From contig NOWV01000080.1 in the NCBI GenBank assembly GCA_003344405.1, positions 186,001-250,000 of the forward strand: a stretch of DNA of 64,000 bases. Direction: 5' to 3'. The position numbers were made by a program, and so were the translations under genes. How positions within the stretch are numbered: position 1 is the stretch's first letter; the number at the start of each line of letters is the position of its first letter. The stretch is from Trichoplax sp. H2. Taxonomy: Eukaryota; Placozoa; Uniplacotomia; Trichoplacea. Below are positions 50,420 through 61,966 of the stretch, in pieces. Under the pieces are notes generated by a model that ran no database searches, had not been told where the DNA came from, and saw only the letters and a list, made by a program, of their open reading frames with translations.

Positions 50420-50515
50420 ATTGGGGTTATGCAGCGAATGCACATAAATTAGTCTAACAATTGTCCAACGAAAGCAGATTGTCATCGAAATTACAATATT
50501 TCATTCATTATATTT
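50420..50515 (+). pseudogene. Decayed 96-bp tandem copy of the last exon end of oxidase C
   Basis: Bases 50420-50515 repeat 50324-50419 at a period of 96, with substitutions. Translated in the old frame it reads WGYAANAHKLV-stop-QLSNESRLSSKL, against WGSAIDAYKLVKQLSSQGKLLSKL in the real exon. The internal stop and loss of the TAA (now CAA) show it is untranslated; it lies just after the gene C stop, in its 3' UTR or flank. Confidence 0.85.
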
Positions 50516-53099
50516 ATTAGAAGCGTATTGCATCATGGCAATCTAAGCTTAATCATATTGCCACATCTGTAACTCTCTGTAATCATGAATTGCTTTACAC
50601 AGGATCAGTTATATATAGAGACTATTGCTACGTACGTTTATTATTGCATATCCTATATAGGTCCAGTAAGACTCGAAGTATTCTAAAGGAGTATTAATGA
50701 TTCCTAACTTTATGACCATATTTTTAGTACTCATTACTTTGCTATATTGCATCAACATCTATGGATTGATCTGAAGATCCCTTTTTAGTTAGTTAGTCAG
50801 TTAGATAGTCAACTAGTTTATTAATTGATATTTAATTGTAAAGACTATAATCTTGGGTGCCAAGATTCCTTCAGTAATAAATGATAGTAAATCTCTGACT
50901 ATCTCGTCTACACTATCTGAGACGCTATAATTATACCATAGTATTCGGTCGTTGGAACTGAATTATTTGATGATATAGCTAATCTTGCCTCTTTAAGTTA
51001 GTAAGTGGCGTTCTCCGCAAGGATTGGCGTGTGTAGACTACTTTGTCACTAGTGGTGTGTGACAAATATGTATACTCAAGAATATTTATACAGTTTTTCT
51101 CATGTGTACAGTGACTGTACACACTTTATTAAGTATTTTCTTATTAATTTGTATCTGTTGACTCTGTGGAGTAGAAGCTTGCTTACAACGCTAGAAATGG
51201 TTATTACCTTATGATAACTTGATAGGGATCCTTAAATTGAGAATATTCCATACATTTATTTTACAAATATCTCACAATAATGCAATCGAATACACCAAAA
51301 AAGTTTCGCTTTTTTGCGTTTTTTAAGTGTAGGATAGTTACCATTTAATGAGTCCATTCATTGTATTGTATGACTCAATAAAAATGTTTTTAATATTTAT
51401 TATTGCTAACAAAGAATTTTGAACCTATGTATTAGCACAGGTACCGTAATTAATGGTTTATTATTATTATTAGAGTTTTGGTTGAAAATCTCACTTCTGC
51501 TAAATAATAATGTACATGCTATGGAGATGAAGTTTGATATGATACAGATGGAATATCTTTTGCAATCTTATAAAAATTTAAGTATATCTAGGTCTAGACC
51601 AACCATACTTTGATGTAGCAATGCATATTTGTGTTCGTTGGTAAATCAGATTTTTACATCAACATGATATTAATAAAATGACCAGCCTACTGTATTAGTA
51701 GCTTATGGAATTGTGAGACATACACAATATTTCTATGTGATATCTAAATATAACATTATGAATTTTGATCCTGAGAGAGATTTATATTGAATAGAAAATA
51801 TAAGCTAGCAAAGTAATTACGATTTCTGAATGAATCTCGAACCATAATGAATGATCACGTGATACTAACTTCTGTCCCCTCCAAAAATGAAAAATTTCCA
51901 ATTTACCGTGAAACATAGTTTTTGGCAGATATCAACAATTTTGATGATAGATTAATACATTTCGACGTAATAGTTAACAGCAACTTGTGCATGTTATATA
52001 TGTAGAAGTCCTAACTTAAAAGGGAAACTATTAATTATTTATTAATGTAGTATATCAATTATCAATAGTTAAAGCTATTTCTAGGTATAATCTCCCTTCC
52101 ATGCTTATTGCATTGTTAGAATTCAACAGCAATTATGTAACCATTTATTTTAACAAGCAATTAACTAGTAGTCTCAATATTTTAGCAGCAACGTATAATT
52201 ATTTAAATTATGCTTATAGCTACTACTTTTCTTCGACTAGAAAAATGTGCTTATTAGTATTGATTTGTTTGATGTGGTGTAGATACCTGAAACGTATTTT
52301 ATATTAAATAAATCTTCAGAAAACGATATTTATACTAATGAGAATAATATCTAGCAGGGTATAATCTGGCTTAATTGTACTATCGATGCTAAAAAGTCAT
52401 ATATTAAGTCTATTTTAGCAGCATTGAATATAAATTCACTTAGCTACTTGTTGACAGTAATGACATTTCGTGTAATCCATATGGAAATTTTACAGTATTC
52501 TCATACGTAGTTAAATATTAATGTCGTGATGGGAGTAATATCTTCCTTTACTCGATGAATCAATGACGATATCGTCACTATCGATACCAGCATTTTAAGA
52601 AGCCGTTAACAATAATTGATTTATGTTTCTACATGTAAATTTTATTTGACACTTAATGAATGCAAATGTCGATATTTCAACGAATTGGATGAATTATGGT
52701 GGAAGTACTAATTATGCTAATAAGACTCCTTCTATCTACTGCCCTAATAGCAGCTAGCTTACTAATTGGCCAACGATGTATGTCGTCAACATCCAATTAA
52801 TTAAATTTGCCCCATTTAAAACAGAATTTTTAAAGTATCTAATGGATGCAACTACTAAAATTTTAGCTAATCATTAATAGAGCAAGGTACTGTATGACCG
52901 CAATATTAATAATACTCGAATTATTTTGTTTTAACCCACTAAATTGAAAGAAACAATATTGGTAATTGATATATTGAGATTTAACTGGTATGTAAGTAAA
53001 TTTACATGGCTATAATTAAATCTTATCCCTGAACTATTTAAATGATAAAATTACTGACGTTAGATAGCAGACGGTAAATAAAGTCATTTAGCAGCGAAA
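50516..53099. other. AT-rich spacer, no gene seen
   Basis: No exon or paralogue recognised. Plus frames at 51419-51613 and 52101-52307 are rich in Leu/Tyr/Asn, as expected from AT-rich DNA, and lack motifs. From about 52550 faint relatives of the array at 53100-55260 may begin (CGATGAATC followed by GTTAAC). Confidence 0.5.
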
Positions 53100-55260
53100 A
53101 ATATTAATAATGCGGTTAATATTCTCCTTTTATTCGATCAACTATTGAAAGCAATGTATCAGCTGATATCTTATGATATCGTTAATGCTCAATTTCTTCA
53201 TGTGACTACGTTTAAATTTTATTCTTGGAATGATTTAGTAGAAATACAATTTCCCACATTTCTGGTAATTGCAAACAAGATAACTACTGATAAAAACGTT
53301 CTTTTGCCATCCGACGGGCTGATGGAGAGATAATATGGCTATCGATGCTGGAAGGATTTAATGTTTGCAATTACCTATATTTCAAGCAAATGCAACCAAA
53401 AGTAATCATCAACAGAAATATTCATTGTACCCGCAATAGTCTTTAAATAATCCGATGAACTAGTGAAGGAAGTAAAATTACAGATACTCAGGATATCATT
53501 AACATTTAGTTACCGTTGTTACATCTCCATTTATTGGATGCAATTGCTAACATTTTAAGTAAGTACGGTACAACGAGGATAATCAATGATGAAAATATCA
53601 ATATAACAAGTAGTAATCTCTTAATATCCTATGAATTAATAAAGGGGAAGGGACTATGGATACTTTAGGATATTACTCACACATAAATCGTTTATATTTC
53701 TACTATAAAAGTAATTGAAAGGATTCAATGATTGCAGTTGCTAACGTTTCAACCAAGTTTACAATAAAAGCAATTATGAATAGAAATATTTATAATATAT
53801 TTATATATAATACAAGTAATAATCTTGTGTTTCCAATGAACTTATGAAGGAAATCTAACTATCTTCACTTGCTATCCAATGAATTAAGGAAAGAAATAAA
53901 ATTATCGATACTTCAGGATATTGTTAACATGCAATTTATTTACGTAGTTCCATTTCCATATTTATTGGATGCAATTGCTACCATTTCAAGCAAATACAAC
54001 AAAGACAATTATCAACCGAAATATTCACAATATACGAGTATACGTCATGTGTATACAAATCATCGTCTCTTGTTATCCGATAAATTAAGGAAAGGAAAAT
54101 GATTATCAATACTTTAGGATATCGTTAACATGCTATTTGTTGACGTAGTTCTTTTTCCATATGTATTGGACCAAATTACTGCCATTTCAAGCAAGTGCAA
54201 CGAAGGCAATTTATCAACCGAAATATTTATAGTATACAGTATATGGTCATGTATATGTATAAATTTACTACAAGTCATCATCCCTTGCTATTTGATGAAC
54301 TAAGGAACGGAATATAATTATCGATACTTTAGGATATCATTAAAACGCTATTTTATTGGCTTAGTTAAATTTCAATTTTTATAGGACACAACTGCTACTA
54401 TTTCAAGCAAGTGCCAAGAAGATAATTATCTACCGAAATATTCTTAATATACAGTATATGATCATATATATGTATATTTGTCCCGGTAAAACCCGAGAAT
54501 CGGTGAATCCCGGGAATAACTGATAAATTACTATTCGATAAACCGAGGGAAGGAATAAGACTATCGATTCTTAAGGATATCGTTAACATTCTACTTATTG
54601 ACGTGGTTAAATTTCAATCTTTATTGGGCTCAATTACATCTTTTCAAGCAAGTGTAAAGAAGACAATTATCTAAAATATTCATCAAATACAGTATAGTAC
54701 AGTATACTGTACCTATGATCATATTTACGTATACATTATTATATAACACAAGCCTTCGTCTCTTGCTATTTCGACGAACTAAGGAAAAGAATAAGACTAT
54801 CGATACATTAAGATATTGTCAGCATGCAATTTGTTGACGTAGTTCCATACCCATTTTTATTGGACGCAATTGCTACCATTTCAAGCAAGTGCAACAAGGA
54901 CAAATATCAACAGAAATATTTCATCATATATGATCATATATCTCTCTCTCTATATGTTAACATATATATATATATATATAACACAAGTCGTCGCCTCTTG
55001 CTATCCGATGAACTAAGGAAGGGAATAAGACTGTCGATACTATAGGATACCGTTAACATCTAATTTTATTGACGTAGTTGCATACACATTAAATGTAATT
55101 GCTAACATTTTAAACAAATCCTTCCAAAGCAATCAACCATAAAAATAATCATAATAAAAAGAATACTCTCTTGCTATCCGATGAACTAAGGAAGGAAATA
55201 AGACTACCAATACCTTAGGATATCGTTGACATTCAATTTCATCGCTTGACTGCCTTGAAA
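53100..55260. repeat. Degenerate tandem array, about nine to ten units of 175-250 bp
   Basis: The phrase YCGATRAAYTAAGGAA recurs near 53452, 53632, 53878, 54078, 54292, 54538, 54771, 55004 and 55179. It is followed each time by a TATCGATAC-TTAGGATATCGTTAACAT block, then a GACGTAGTT-CATTTCCAT stretch, GGA-GCAATTGCTACCATTTCAAGCAA, a CAACCGAAATATT block and a variable TA-rich part. Several copies translate similarly (SDELRKGIRLSI; DAIATISSKCNKDNYQ), but stops fall at different places and most copies have TAG before GATATCG. I therefore read it as a satellite-like array that may derive from a duplicated exon. It includes (TA)n and (TC)n at 54940-54982. Confidence 0.8.
54481..54515. other. Short GC-rich palindromic insertion in one array unit
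   Basis: TCCCGG at the left end and CCGGGA at the right end are inverted, with a smaller CCGA-GAA-TCGG hairpin inside. The other units lack this block at the same place. Could be a tiny foldback element or replication artefact. Confidence 0.4.
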
Positions 55261-55344
55261 TTTTTATTTTTGGAAAGATTTAATGGATATTAACGGTCTA
55301 GTCGAGTTTGCGCACAAAAATGGATGCATCATCTGTGTATTGAG

Positions 55345-55430
55345 TCAGTAGCACTCATAATGCACTCATACACACTCATTTCAACACTCTTCTACACTCA
55401 TCGACACTCTTTGGCACTCCTTGACTCTCT
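55345..55430. repeat. CACTC-rich minisatellite
   Basis: CACTC recurs every 7-13 bases, with about eight CACTC occurrences in the run (CACTCATAATG, CACTCATACA, CACTCATTTCAA, CACTCTTCTA, CACTCATCGA, CACTCTTTGG, CACTCCTTGA). The overlapping open frames on both strands are by-products of the repeat. Confidence 0.75.
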
Positions 55431-55653
55431 TATAGCAATAACGATGTTCAATAATAGTCATCAATTAGTTATAAGACCAATTTTCCTCTATTTTAAGATG
55501 CTTTGGGATATGAAATGAGCCTATTGTCATTTTACAAGCGTGTCTAAACCTTGGCGCAAGCGAGGATGACTGAATGAGAAATGAGATTGAATGTCTATCC
55601 ACATCTATTGCTATCGACGATTGCATCGAGTCAGGATTAAGTGTCGAGACCAT

Positions 55654-56892
55654 ACAACATCCATGGACAACAGTGAGCGATGGAGTAATTGAATTATTCT
55701 ACGACTAATTAACGCAAAGAAAGCAGAAACAATAGCCATAGATACAATTCCAACCTAATCCTATAGCGAGATATGAATATCTTTCCTATAGCAGTAATTT
55801 TCTCTTCATTAACATGATAAAGAACAGATATTTTATTTTATAAGCAAAAAATAATACGGCATTAGCTAGGGCATAAACCTATATGAAGGGATCAATTTCT
55901 TGGAGCTTGGATCAATTCTCTACGAGAATAGAATAGCTAAATCATCCCTTCCTTCAACATAGAGTAATAACACTGTTTTAGGCAATTATTGGTGCAAGTC
56001 AACATAGTTCCTGCTGAAAATGCTCCATTGGCGAGAAATTCGATTTCTGCAAGTAAATTGAAAATTAAAATAGCCACTGCAGTAATACCGTAAGGAATTG
56101 GGCTATCTTACTGTCTATGTAGTGAGAGTGTGCCATCATGATACTAAAAATAATGAAGGGATATCGCCGTATCTTCATCCATGATTCAATTGTGACAACA
56201 GTTTTGAAGCCAACTTTGCTTTTACCTTGATAATTAGATTCAAGTTCTTACCGTTCTGCTGTGCAAAATACACTTCTACAGTAGCGCACCAGCCTAATGG
56301 CCGTTTTACAATCTTACCGTCTTTCGTTAATAGTAGCAATGTTGAAAATAGTAAATGGTGAACATAATATTCTCCATGAAATCATTTATTATATAGGATT
56401 GTATCGAATATTGTACGTAAACTAATTAGCGCTAGTTTAGTGCCATCGACTTAAGGTAGTACTAAGAATCCATATTGGAAAATGGATTCAATTTCCCTGT
56501 TATAATCGATCGATCTCTTTTGTAATTAAATCCATAATCATCCTGTAGTACTTGAAGAAATTATGATGGTTGAAGAATGGAGAAATGCCTTTTCTTTATA
56601 AATATCCCAATTGTTGCGAAATCTTTTCCTGGTACTACTAGTACTAATTTACGCCCATTTTTTTTTTCTTTTAACTTTGGCATTTTGTATTGAAATCCTT
56701 TGAACGTTGATAGATATTGAACAACATCTTGGATGAATCTGAATAACTGTAGTACAAGAAAACGAGGAAATATCGTCAGCCTAGGAATATGTTATTTTGT
56801 TTGGCTGGGAAAAGCAAGAAGAAGAAATTGAATGTTGAAAGAGCAACTTTAGCGATTGCTAGTTCACAATGAGCGATTAAAGGTCAATAAAA
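55654..56892. other. No gene seen
   Basis: No coding frame or paralogue recognised on either strand. A poly-T run of ten lies near 56660. Nothing else of note. Confidence 0.5.
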
Positions 56893-57118
56893 ATGTTGTC
56901 TCAGTTGTCGGTAAATGTGAGAAATCTAGCGCGAAATGTGTGAATTCATAGTGGATCATTGATCCAAGTCATTTTAACGATATTTTATATTTTAGAAGAC
57001 GATTTACAGTTTAATCGAATCAATTTACGATAAAATTGATCAAGTCACAACTTATATTGACCGATCGCTAAGCAGAAATCAAAATAGATTAGGATTAGAT
57101 AGCATGATGGAGGAGTAA
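56893..57118 (+). CDS. Possible two-exon microprotein gene (55 aa)
   Basis: Exon 1 56893-56937 and exon 2 56996-57118, joined across a 58-base intron (donor GTGTGA, acceptor ATTTTAG). Exon 1 starts with an ATG that has an upstream in-frame TAA and encodes MLSQLSVNVRNLARN, which resembles an amphipathic mitochondrial-type leader. Exon 2 continues in frame for 40 codons, KTIYSLIESIYDKIDQV and onward, with heptad-like spacing and an acidic end (DSMMEE) before TAA. Balanced composition and an in-phase splice make this more gene-like than its surroundings. The donor is weak. No family recognised; exon 2 might instead belong to a larger gene. Confidence 0.4.
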
Positions 57119-60028
57119 ATCTACCACTGATTTAAATACTAGTATCGCTTAACAGATGAATAAAATACAAGGCTGAAAATTCAGTGATCAACAACTTCAA
57201 CTAAGAGTAAAGACAGATCACGACATATCTCATGGCAAATCATAAGGAAAATTAGGTATGGATAGCATGCCTTGTGTTCTAATCAAATTTCTGTCTTGTC
57301 AATAAAACACAAATTGATATTACAACGAACAATCGGATCGGAGTCGGGTTCTTTCCTATCTAGGTTGAACATAGCTTATCTATTTTGTCAAGATTAAGAG
57401 ACAAGTAAGCCTAGCATTTTCATGTTTTACGGATACAAACTTTATTTCTATTGCGCCGCTATAGTGAGATGAACACTATTCATTGGAAGACTGTTTTTTT
57501 CTATTAACCCGAGCCTAAAGTACGCCTTTTGACTTCAGACAGCCTGAAAATGATAATAACTTAGACTAAAATAACTATTTTTTCTGAATTTCCTAAACCG
57601 GTTATCGCTACATTAACGCAAATTATTATTGAATAAAAGTAGTTAAGAAGCTTATCCTTTGATGGATAATAATTTATTAGTCTTTTAGTTACGTTAGTTT
57701 TCGTAGCGGCAAAGAAATTCAATGACAATTCGATCGTCATTTTGACCTAACAAAACAATAGCCTTGAATCGATTTCCGGACACAGACTGGTATTGCTTAG
57801 CCATTTTTTAAACTATTGCAAAATGGCAATCGATGGTCTTAACACTGAAAATTGGGAATAATAGCCATCTATCTTTGTTGATATTCAAGGCGCTTGGAGC
57901 AAATAGCAGCAGCGGAAGTAGCTCAGAAGAGATGCAAATAAAATTAAGATTATACCCACGTCTATTGTTAAAACTTCAGACACAACTTCCTTCTTATGTA
58001 AGGATTCTAGAATTACAATTTACTTTAATCTACAGTCTACAAATCCTTGCTCGATATCGACGTCAATACCCCTAGCAACAATTCTTACGATTTAGGAAAA
58101 TAGTTGAAAGGCGTGAATAAAGTTCAATAGATAGGATGATGATCAAAGCTTATGTTAGTAGTATCTGAGGGGAAAAAATGCCAGACCGATAGAATAATGA
58201 TTTCATTTCATCTTCAACCGGGAATTTTAGCATGGAGCTTCTAGTAATAAATAGTATATCATGCATTCTAATAGAAATACTTGCGTGTCTATTTGCAACT
58301 TGCTATCCACCCTTTCATGCTTATAAGTGATCATCGACGGGAAGCAATGTTATCATGTGTAGGAAAAAATTAAGGCAAGAAAGTTTTAAATTCTTCCATT
58401 CAACATTTTGACGCCTTTGATCATTGAAATAGTAAAAATAGTTTCCTATTGATTCTTGGGCAATAAATTGTATTTGCTATGAAATCATGCATGATGCCAT
58501 TAGCAATGGATAATTCACATTAAATTGACCATAATATTTCTTTTTAATTTCAAAAAATTGAAAACCAGCCTTTTCCCCTATAGCGTATTTTGCGTCGACA
58601 TGATATCAATTGAAGACTATTTGACTGAATAAAAAAATTATGATAAAAGTGTAATTAGATCGTTTGATCTGCATAGGCGTTAAAATTAGCTCTATTTTTG
58701 ATAGTGTAGTTTATTGGCTACGCTATGCGACTTTTAATAGCCTAGCATGGATACTACAAATTCCATATTCTTATTGTAATCTCATTTACAATTCTCAATA
58801 ATGGCTAGCCATGTTGAAAATTATCCAAATTATTTGGTAAACAACCAGGTGTTGTTTTAAATAATTCATTCTATAATCCAACTATTTAACCAAGTCATCC
58901 TATCATGAACAGGATTCATTTATATTATCATAAAAACTGATCATTTTCACTACAAAAACTACTAAGTTATGCGATCTTGATGATGTAGTATAGTCATCGC
59001 TCAATTGCGTAGACATAAGGTTACCAAATAGGTCTGCGATGGCAACATAATCTTCAGTTATGCTACAATTTGCAGTATAGTACTAGGTAAGTAACGATAA
59101 TCAATCAGACTTGATTAAATACCACTTTCTCTCTGCTATACAATACTTTAATGATGGCCTGCTCAGTCAAGAGGCAGAAATCAATCATGTAGGCTAGTTC
59201 AACGGAAACATCATCAGCGATAGTGAACAAGCTTGTATTTAAATTTTATAGAACAAAAAGTTGTACAAGAGAAGATTACTTCCAAAGCCAAAGACTACTG
59301 TTATGTGATAAGTACAAGTTGTAGGTAGTCAATTACAAAACAACAATGAGTAAACACCACTCCGCAGTTTCACTTTTCAACTTCTATCATATGATCAAAG
59401 GCATCCATTAGCATCCTATATAGGCATACTATTTATCCCAGTTGAACTCGGAGTTGATTGCAGTAGTATAGTGTTCATACCAGTGCATTATTCTACGACA
59501 AAATCATTTTACTCGCGTTTATAAAATAATATTGTGAATAGACTATTGGCTACTCAAGTGATAGCAGCACCTTAACTTTAACTGAGCTAACTAGTTCAAC
59601 TGTTTAGGAATATTACACAATATCCATTGTCATGCAAGGACATTGCCATCAGTAAAATTTAGAAAAAATGATTGTTTTTAATTTCTATACAGGTTTGAGG
59701 GGTAGAAAATCCAACTAGTAATAGGTTCTACTTGATAAAGCTAAATGAGGTTCTAATTCGTACAAAGTTTCATCGAGAAGTACGGTATTATTCTTTTTCA
59801 ACTTGGATCGTTTAAAAATAGTTGAGATAATAGTAAATAGGTTTACAAGATCAACTGCAGCAAATAATTTACAACAACAATCTGCACAACTTTAAGAGTC
59901 GATGATCACATCTCTAGACAATTGCATATATACGAGTAGTATTTATCATGGAATGAGTAATTTCATCAGACGGAAAGGTTTGGCATTAGTTGATTACTTT
60001 GAAAATATCTAAAGCAGTCAGCTTGCCA
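57119..60028. other. Mostly gene-free spacer; 3' flank of PHF5A at its right end
   Basis: A plus-strand frame at 57833-58075 (80 codons, includes GANSSSGSSSEEM and basic/Leu-rich stretches) has no partner exon or recognised domain, so it is not called. The remainder shows no structure I can name. The PHF5A 3' UTR must lie just left of 60029, but no convincing polyadenylation signal was found. Confidence 0.45.
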
Positions 60029-61829
60029 TTATCTCTTCTTGAAGCCATATTTCTTCCTTTCATAGAATAAATCGGTTTTGGAACTACCCAAGTTGACAAT
60101 TTTCGGGCAACCATCTCTCTATAAAGTTAACATGAAAATCAAAGCGTTGAGCATTCAAAGTTACAATTTACGATAACAATTTATGAAGTCTAGGAAAGAA
60201 TCCTCTAGTAACTCACTATATTAGATTATTGTATCAGTCTACAAATAAAATACTGTACATCATTCCAGCATTACGTCTTGTTTAATACTCAACGCTACAA
60301 TTAACGATAACAGTCTATTAACTCTAGGGAGAATTAGCTAACAACTAGCGATCACTACATTAAGTTAAATTATAGAATTAGTCCGCATCTAAAATATATC
60401 ATTTCATCATTACGTCTTGTTGAATAGTCAATGCTACAATTACGATAATAGTACATTAACTCTAGGAAGAATTATCCAATAACTAGCTATCACTCCATTA
60501 AGTTCAATTATATACCCGTATAATTATTGTATAAGCCTACAGGTAAAATATATATCATATCAACATTACGTCCTATTGAATAGTCAATGCTATAATTGAC
60601 AATCACTACCCAATTAAGTCTAGGAAGTAGGAAGAATCATGTAACATCGAGCTATCACTACATTCCATTGTACTATATTAGGCTATCGATCAAATACATC
60701 ATTGCAGCATTACATCTTTCTCCTGGATGGTGCATTCTTTGCAATAATAAGCGTCAGAAATACCAGGTCCTCCACAAATAACGCATCGTCCTTGATATGA
60801 TCCATAATTACATTCATCACAAATTCGTACTAATGTACATGGTCTTACATACGAATCACATATTACGCATTTTCCGTCGCCTATGTATCAAGAAGAAAAT
60901 ATTCTTTAGTCCAAGCTTGACATACGATCGCTATCGAACCTTACAACAAGCTTGACAAAAATCGTTTTCGTACGCTGGACTTGATCGTACTTTATTAGTC
61001 CAGTGTAAGTAGACATTCCATAAGCAATACAATCTACAAAATTATCCTCATACATTGGACTTGATCGTACTTTTAATCCAGGGTAAGTAGACCTAGTATG
61101 ATCGCTACGGTATACGTACAAAATCGTCCTCATCATACGCTGAACTTGATCGTACTTTAAGTTTAGTGTAAGTAGATATTCTATAATCAATAGGTGATCG
61201 ATAAAAATCGTCCTCAAGACAGGATGGTACTTGAAGCCAAGTGTAAGTAGACATTCTATGGTCCGTACAATAGTTTAGTGCTGTTGTTGAAGCGTGATCA
61301 CATTAGGGGGATTAGTATTTGCACTGCTCTACCTGGCTATCTATATTATACTACTACTACTACGATGGCGAAACAACCATTTCAGTTCAAATAAAAACTT
61401 CATTGCCTTTCTCCTCTTTCTATTACTAATTAATCGACCGTACCGTAGTACGCTATCTAACTACTCTTGTTAGTGGATCCTCGTGTATGCAAGATTACAT
61501 TGAATGGAGAAGGTTATCAGCTATTTTTTTTTAAATCACATCTTCTACAGGAATACATCAGAAGCATTTTACCTTATCATTTTTATGGTTAACAATGCTA
61601 AAATTACAAGACTTACATTTCTCGCAAAGACGACCAATAGCTAAAATAGAAAAGTAGGAAAAAATTGGCATCAGAGTTGAAAGTGAAGGAAATCAATCAT
61701 GTCATCAGTTGCATGCCACAGTCATGTTACTACTTGGAAATAAAACTATCTAAGCTAAGCTAAAATCTTAAACTAACCTACACCAGGTTGCTTACGACAC
61801 ATGATCAAATCTGGATGATGTTTCGCCAT
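60029..61829 (-). CDS. PHF5A: PHF5A / SF3b14b, splicing factor 3b subunit (110 aa, complete)
   Basis: Small knotted zinc protein of the SF3b complex of U2 snRNP, contacting SF3B1 at the branch-site adenosine pocket; nuclear. Exons on the minus strand: 61778-61829, 61617-61640, 60714-60880, 60029-60118, with phases 1, 1 and 0. The 333 bases give exactly 110 residues, the length conserved from animals to plants. Seen: [17 protein letters not shown], then [69 protein letters not shown] and the basic end [11 protein letters not shown]. All CxxC zinc ligands and the branch-pocket Tyr-rich loop region are present. Intron 2 and intron 3 are largely tandem repeats. The upstream side (61830-62050) has a GCATGCGCA motif. 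Confidence 0.97.
60125..60713. repeat. Four tandem ~145-bp repeats filling PHF5A intron 3
   Basis: Unit borders near 60269, 60408, 60564 and 60709, marked by CATTACRTC; spacing 139, 156 and 145. Each unit carries GTTACAATTTACGATAACA-like, AACTCTAGGRAGAAT, AACTAGC-ATCACT and ATTA-GTATAAG-like blocks. On the transcribed strand the border is GTAATG, which is also the true donor of exon 3, so the array starts exactly at the splice site and nearly the whole intron consists of it. Confidence 0.85.
60940..61262. repeat. Four ~82-bp hairpin-containing repeats in PHF5A intron 2
   Basis: TGGACTTGATCGTACTTT starts near 60975, 61055, 61140 and, weaker, 61221. Each is followed by a TAAGTAGAC block and AAAATCGTCCTC. 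In the first unit ACGCTGGACT (60972-60981) and AGTCCAGTGT (60997-61006) can pair into a 10-bp stem with one GU; later units keep weaker versions. Confidence 0.8.
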
Positions 61830-61954
61830 AGTTCAACGCTTGAAATAAGATATTGCAGCCGAGAGAAAGTTCAGAGTTTGCTAGTAGCAATGGCGTTGGA
61901 CGATGTTGGAACTGGTGAGAACGAACGTGAAACGTTTTGAAATCTAGGTCCATG

Positions 61955-61966
61955 GGCATGCGCATC
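61955..61966. promoter_or_regulatory. GCATGCGCA motif upstream of PHF5A (NRF1-like)
   Basis: GGCATGCGCATC sits about 130 bases upstream of the PHF5A start in a locally GC-richer region. It resembles the animal NRF1 core (GCGCATGCGC), which is common in housekeeping, often divergent, promoters. Motif resemblance only. Confidence 0.3.

Noticed and set aside
53145-55045. Several 60-80 codon plus frames in the satellite array taken as separate genes
   Set aside because: They are copies of the same repeat unit, each broken at different points.
55324-55653. Overlapping frames on both strands, 62-64 codons
   Set aside because: Generated by the CACTC-rich minisatellite and its flank; no motif.
60596-61217. 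Plus and minus frames over the PHF5A introns
   Set aside because: They are products of the two intronic tandem arrays; the spliced PHF5A explains the coding parts.
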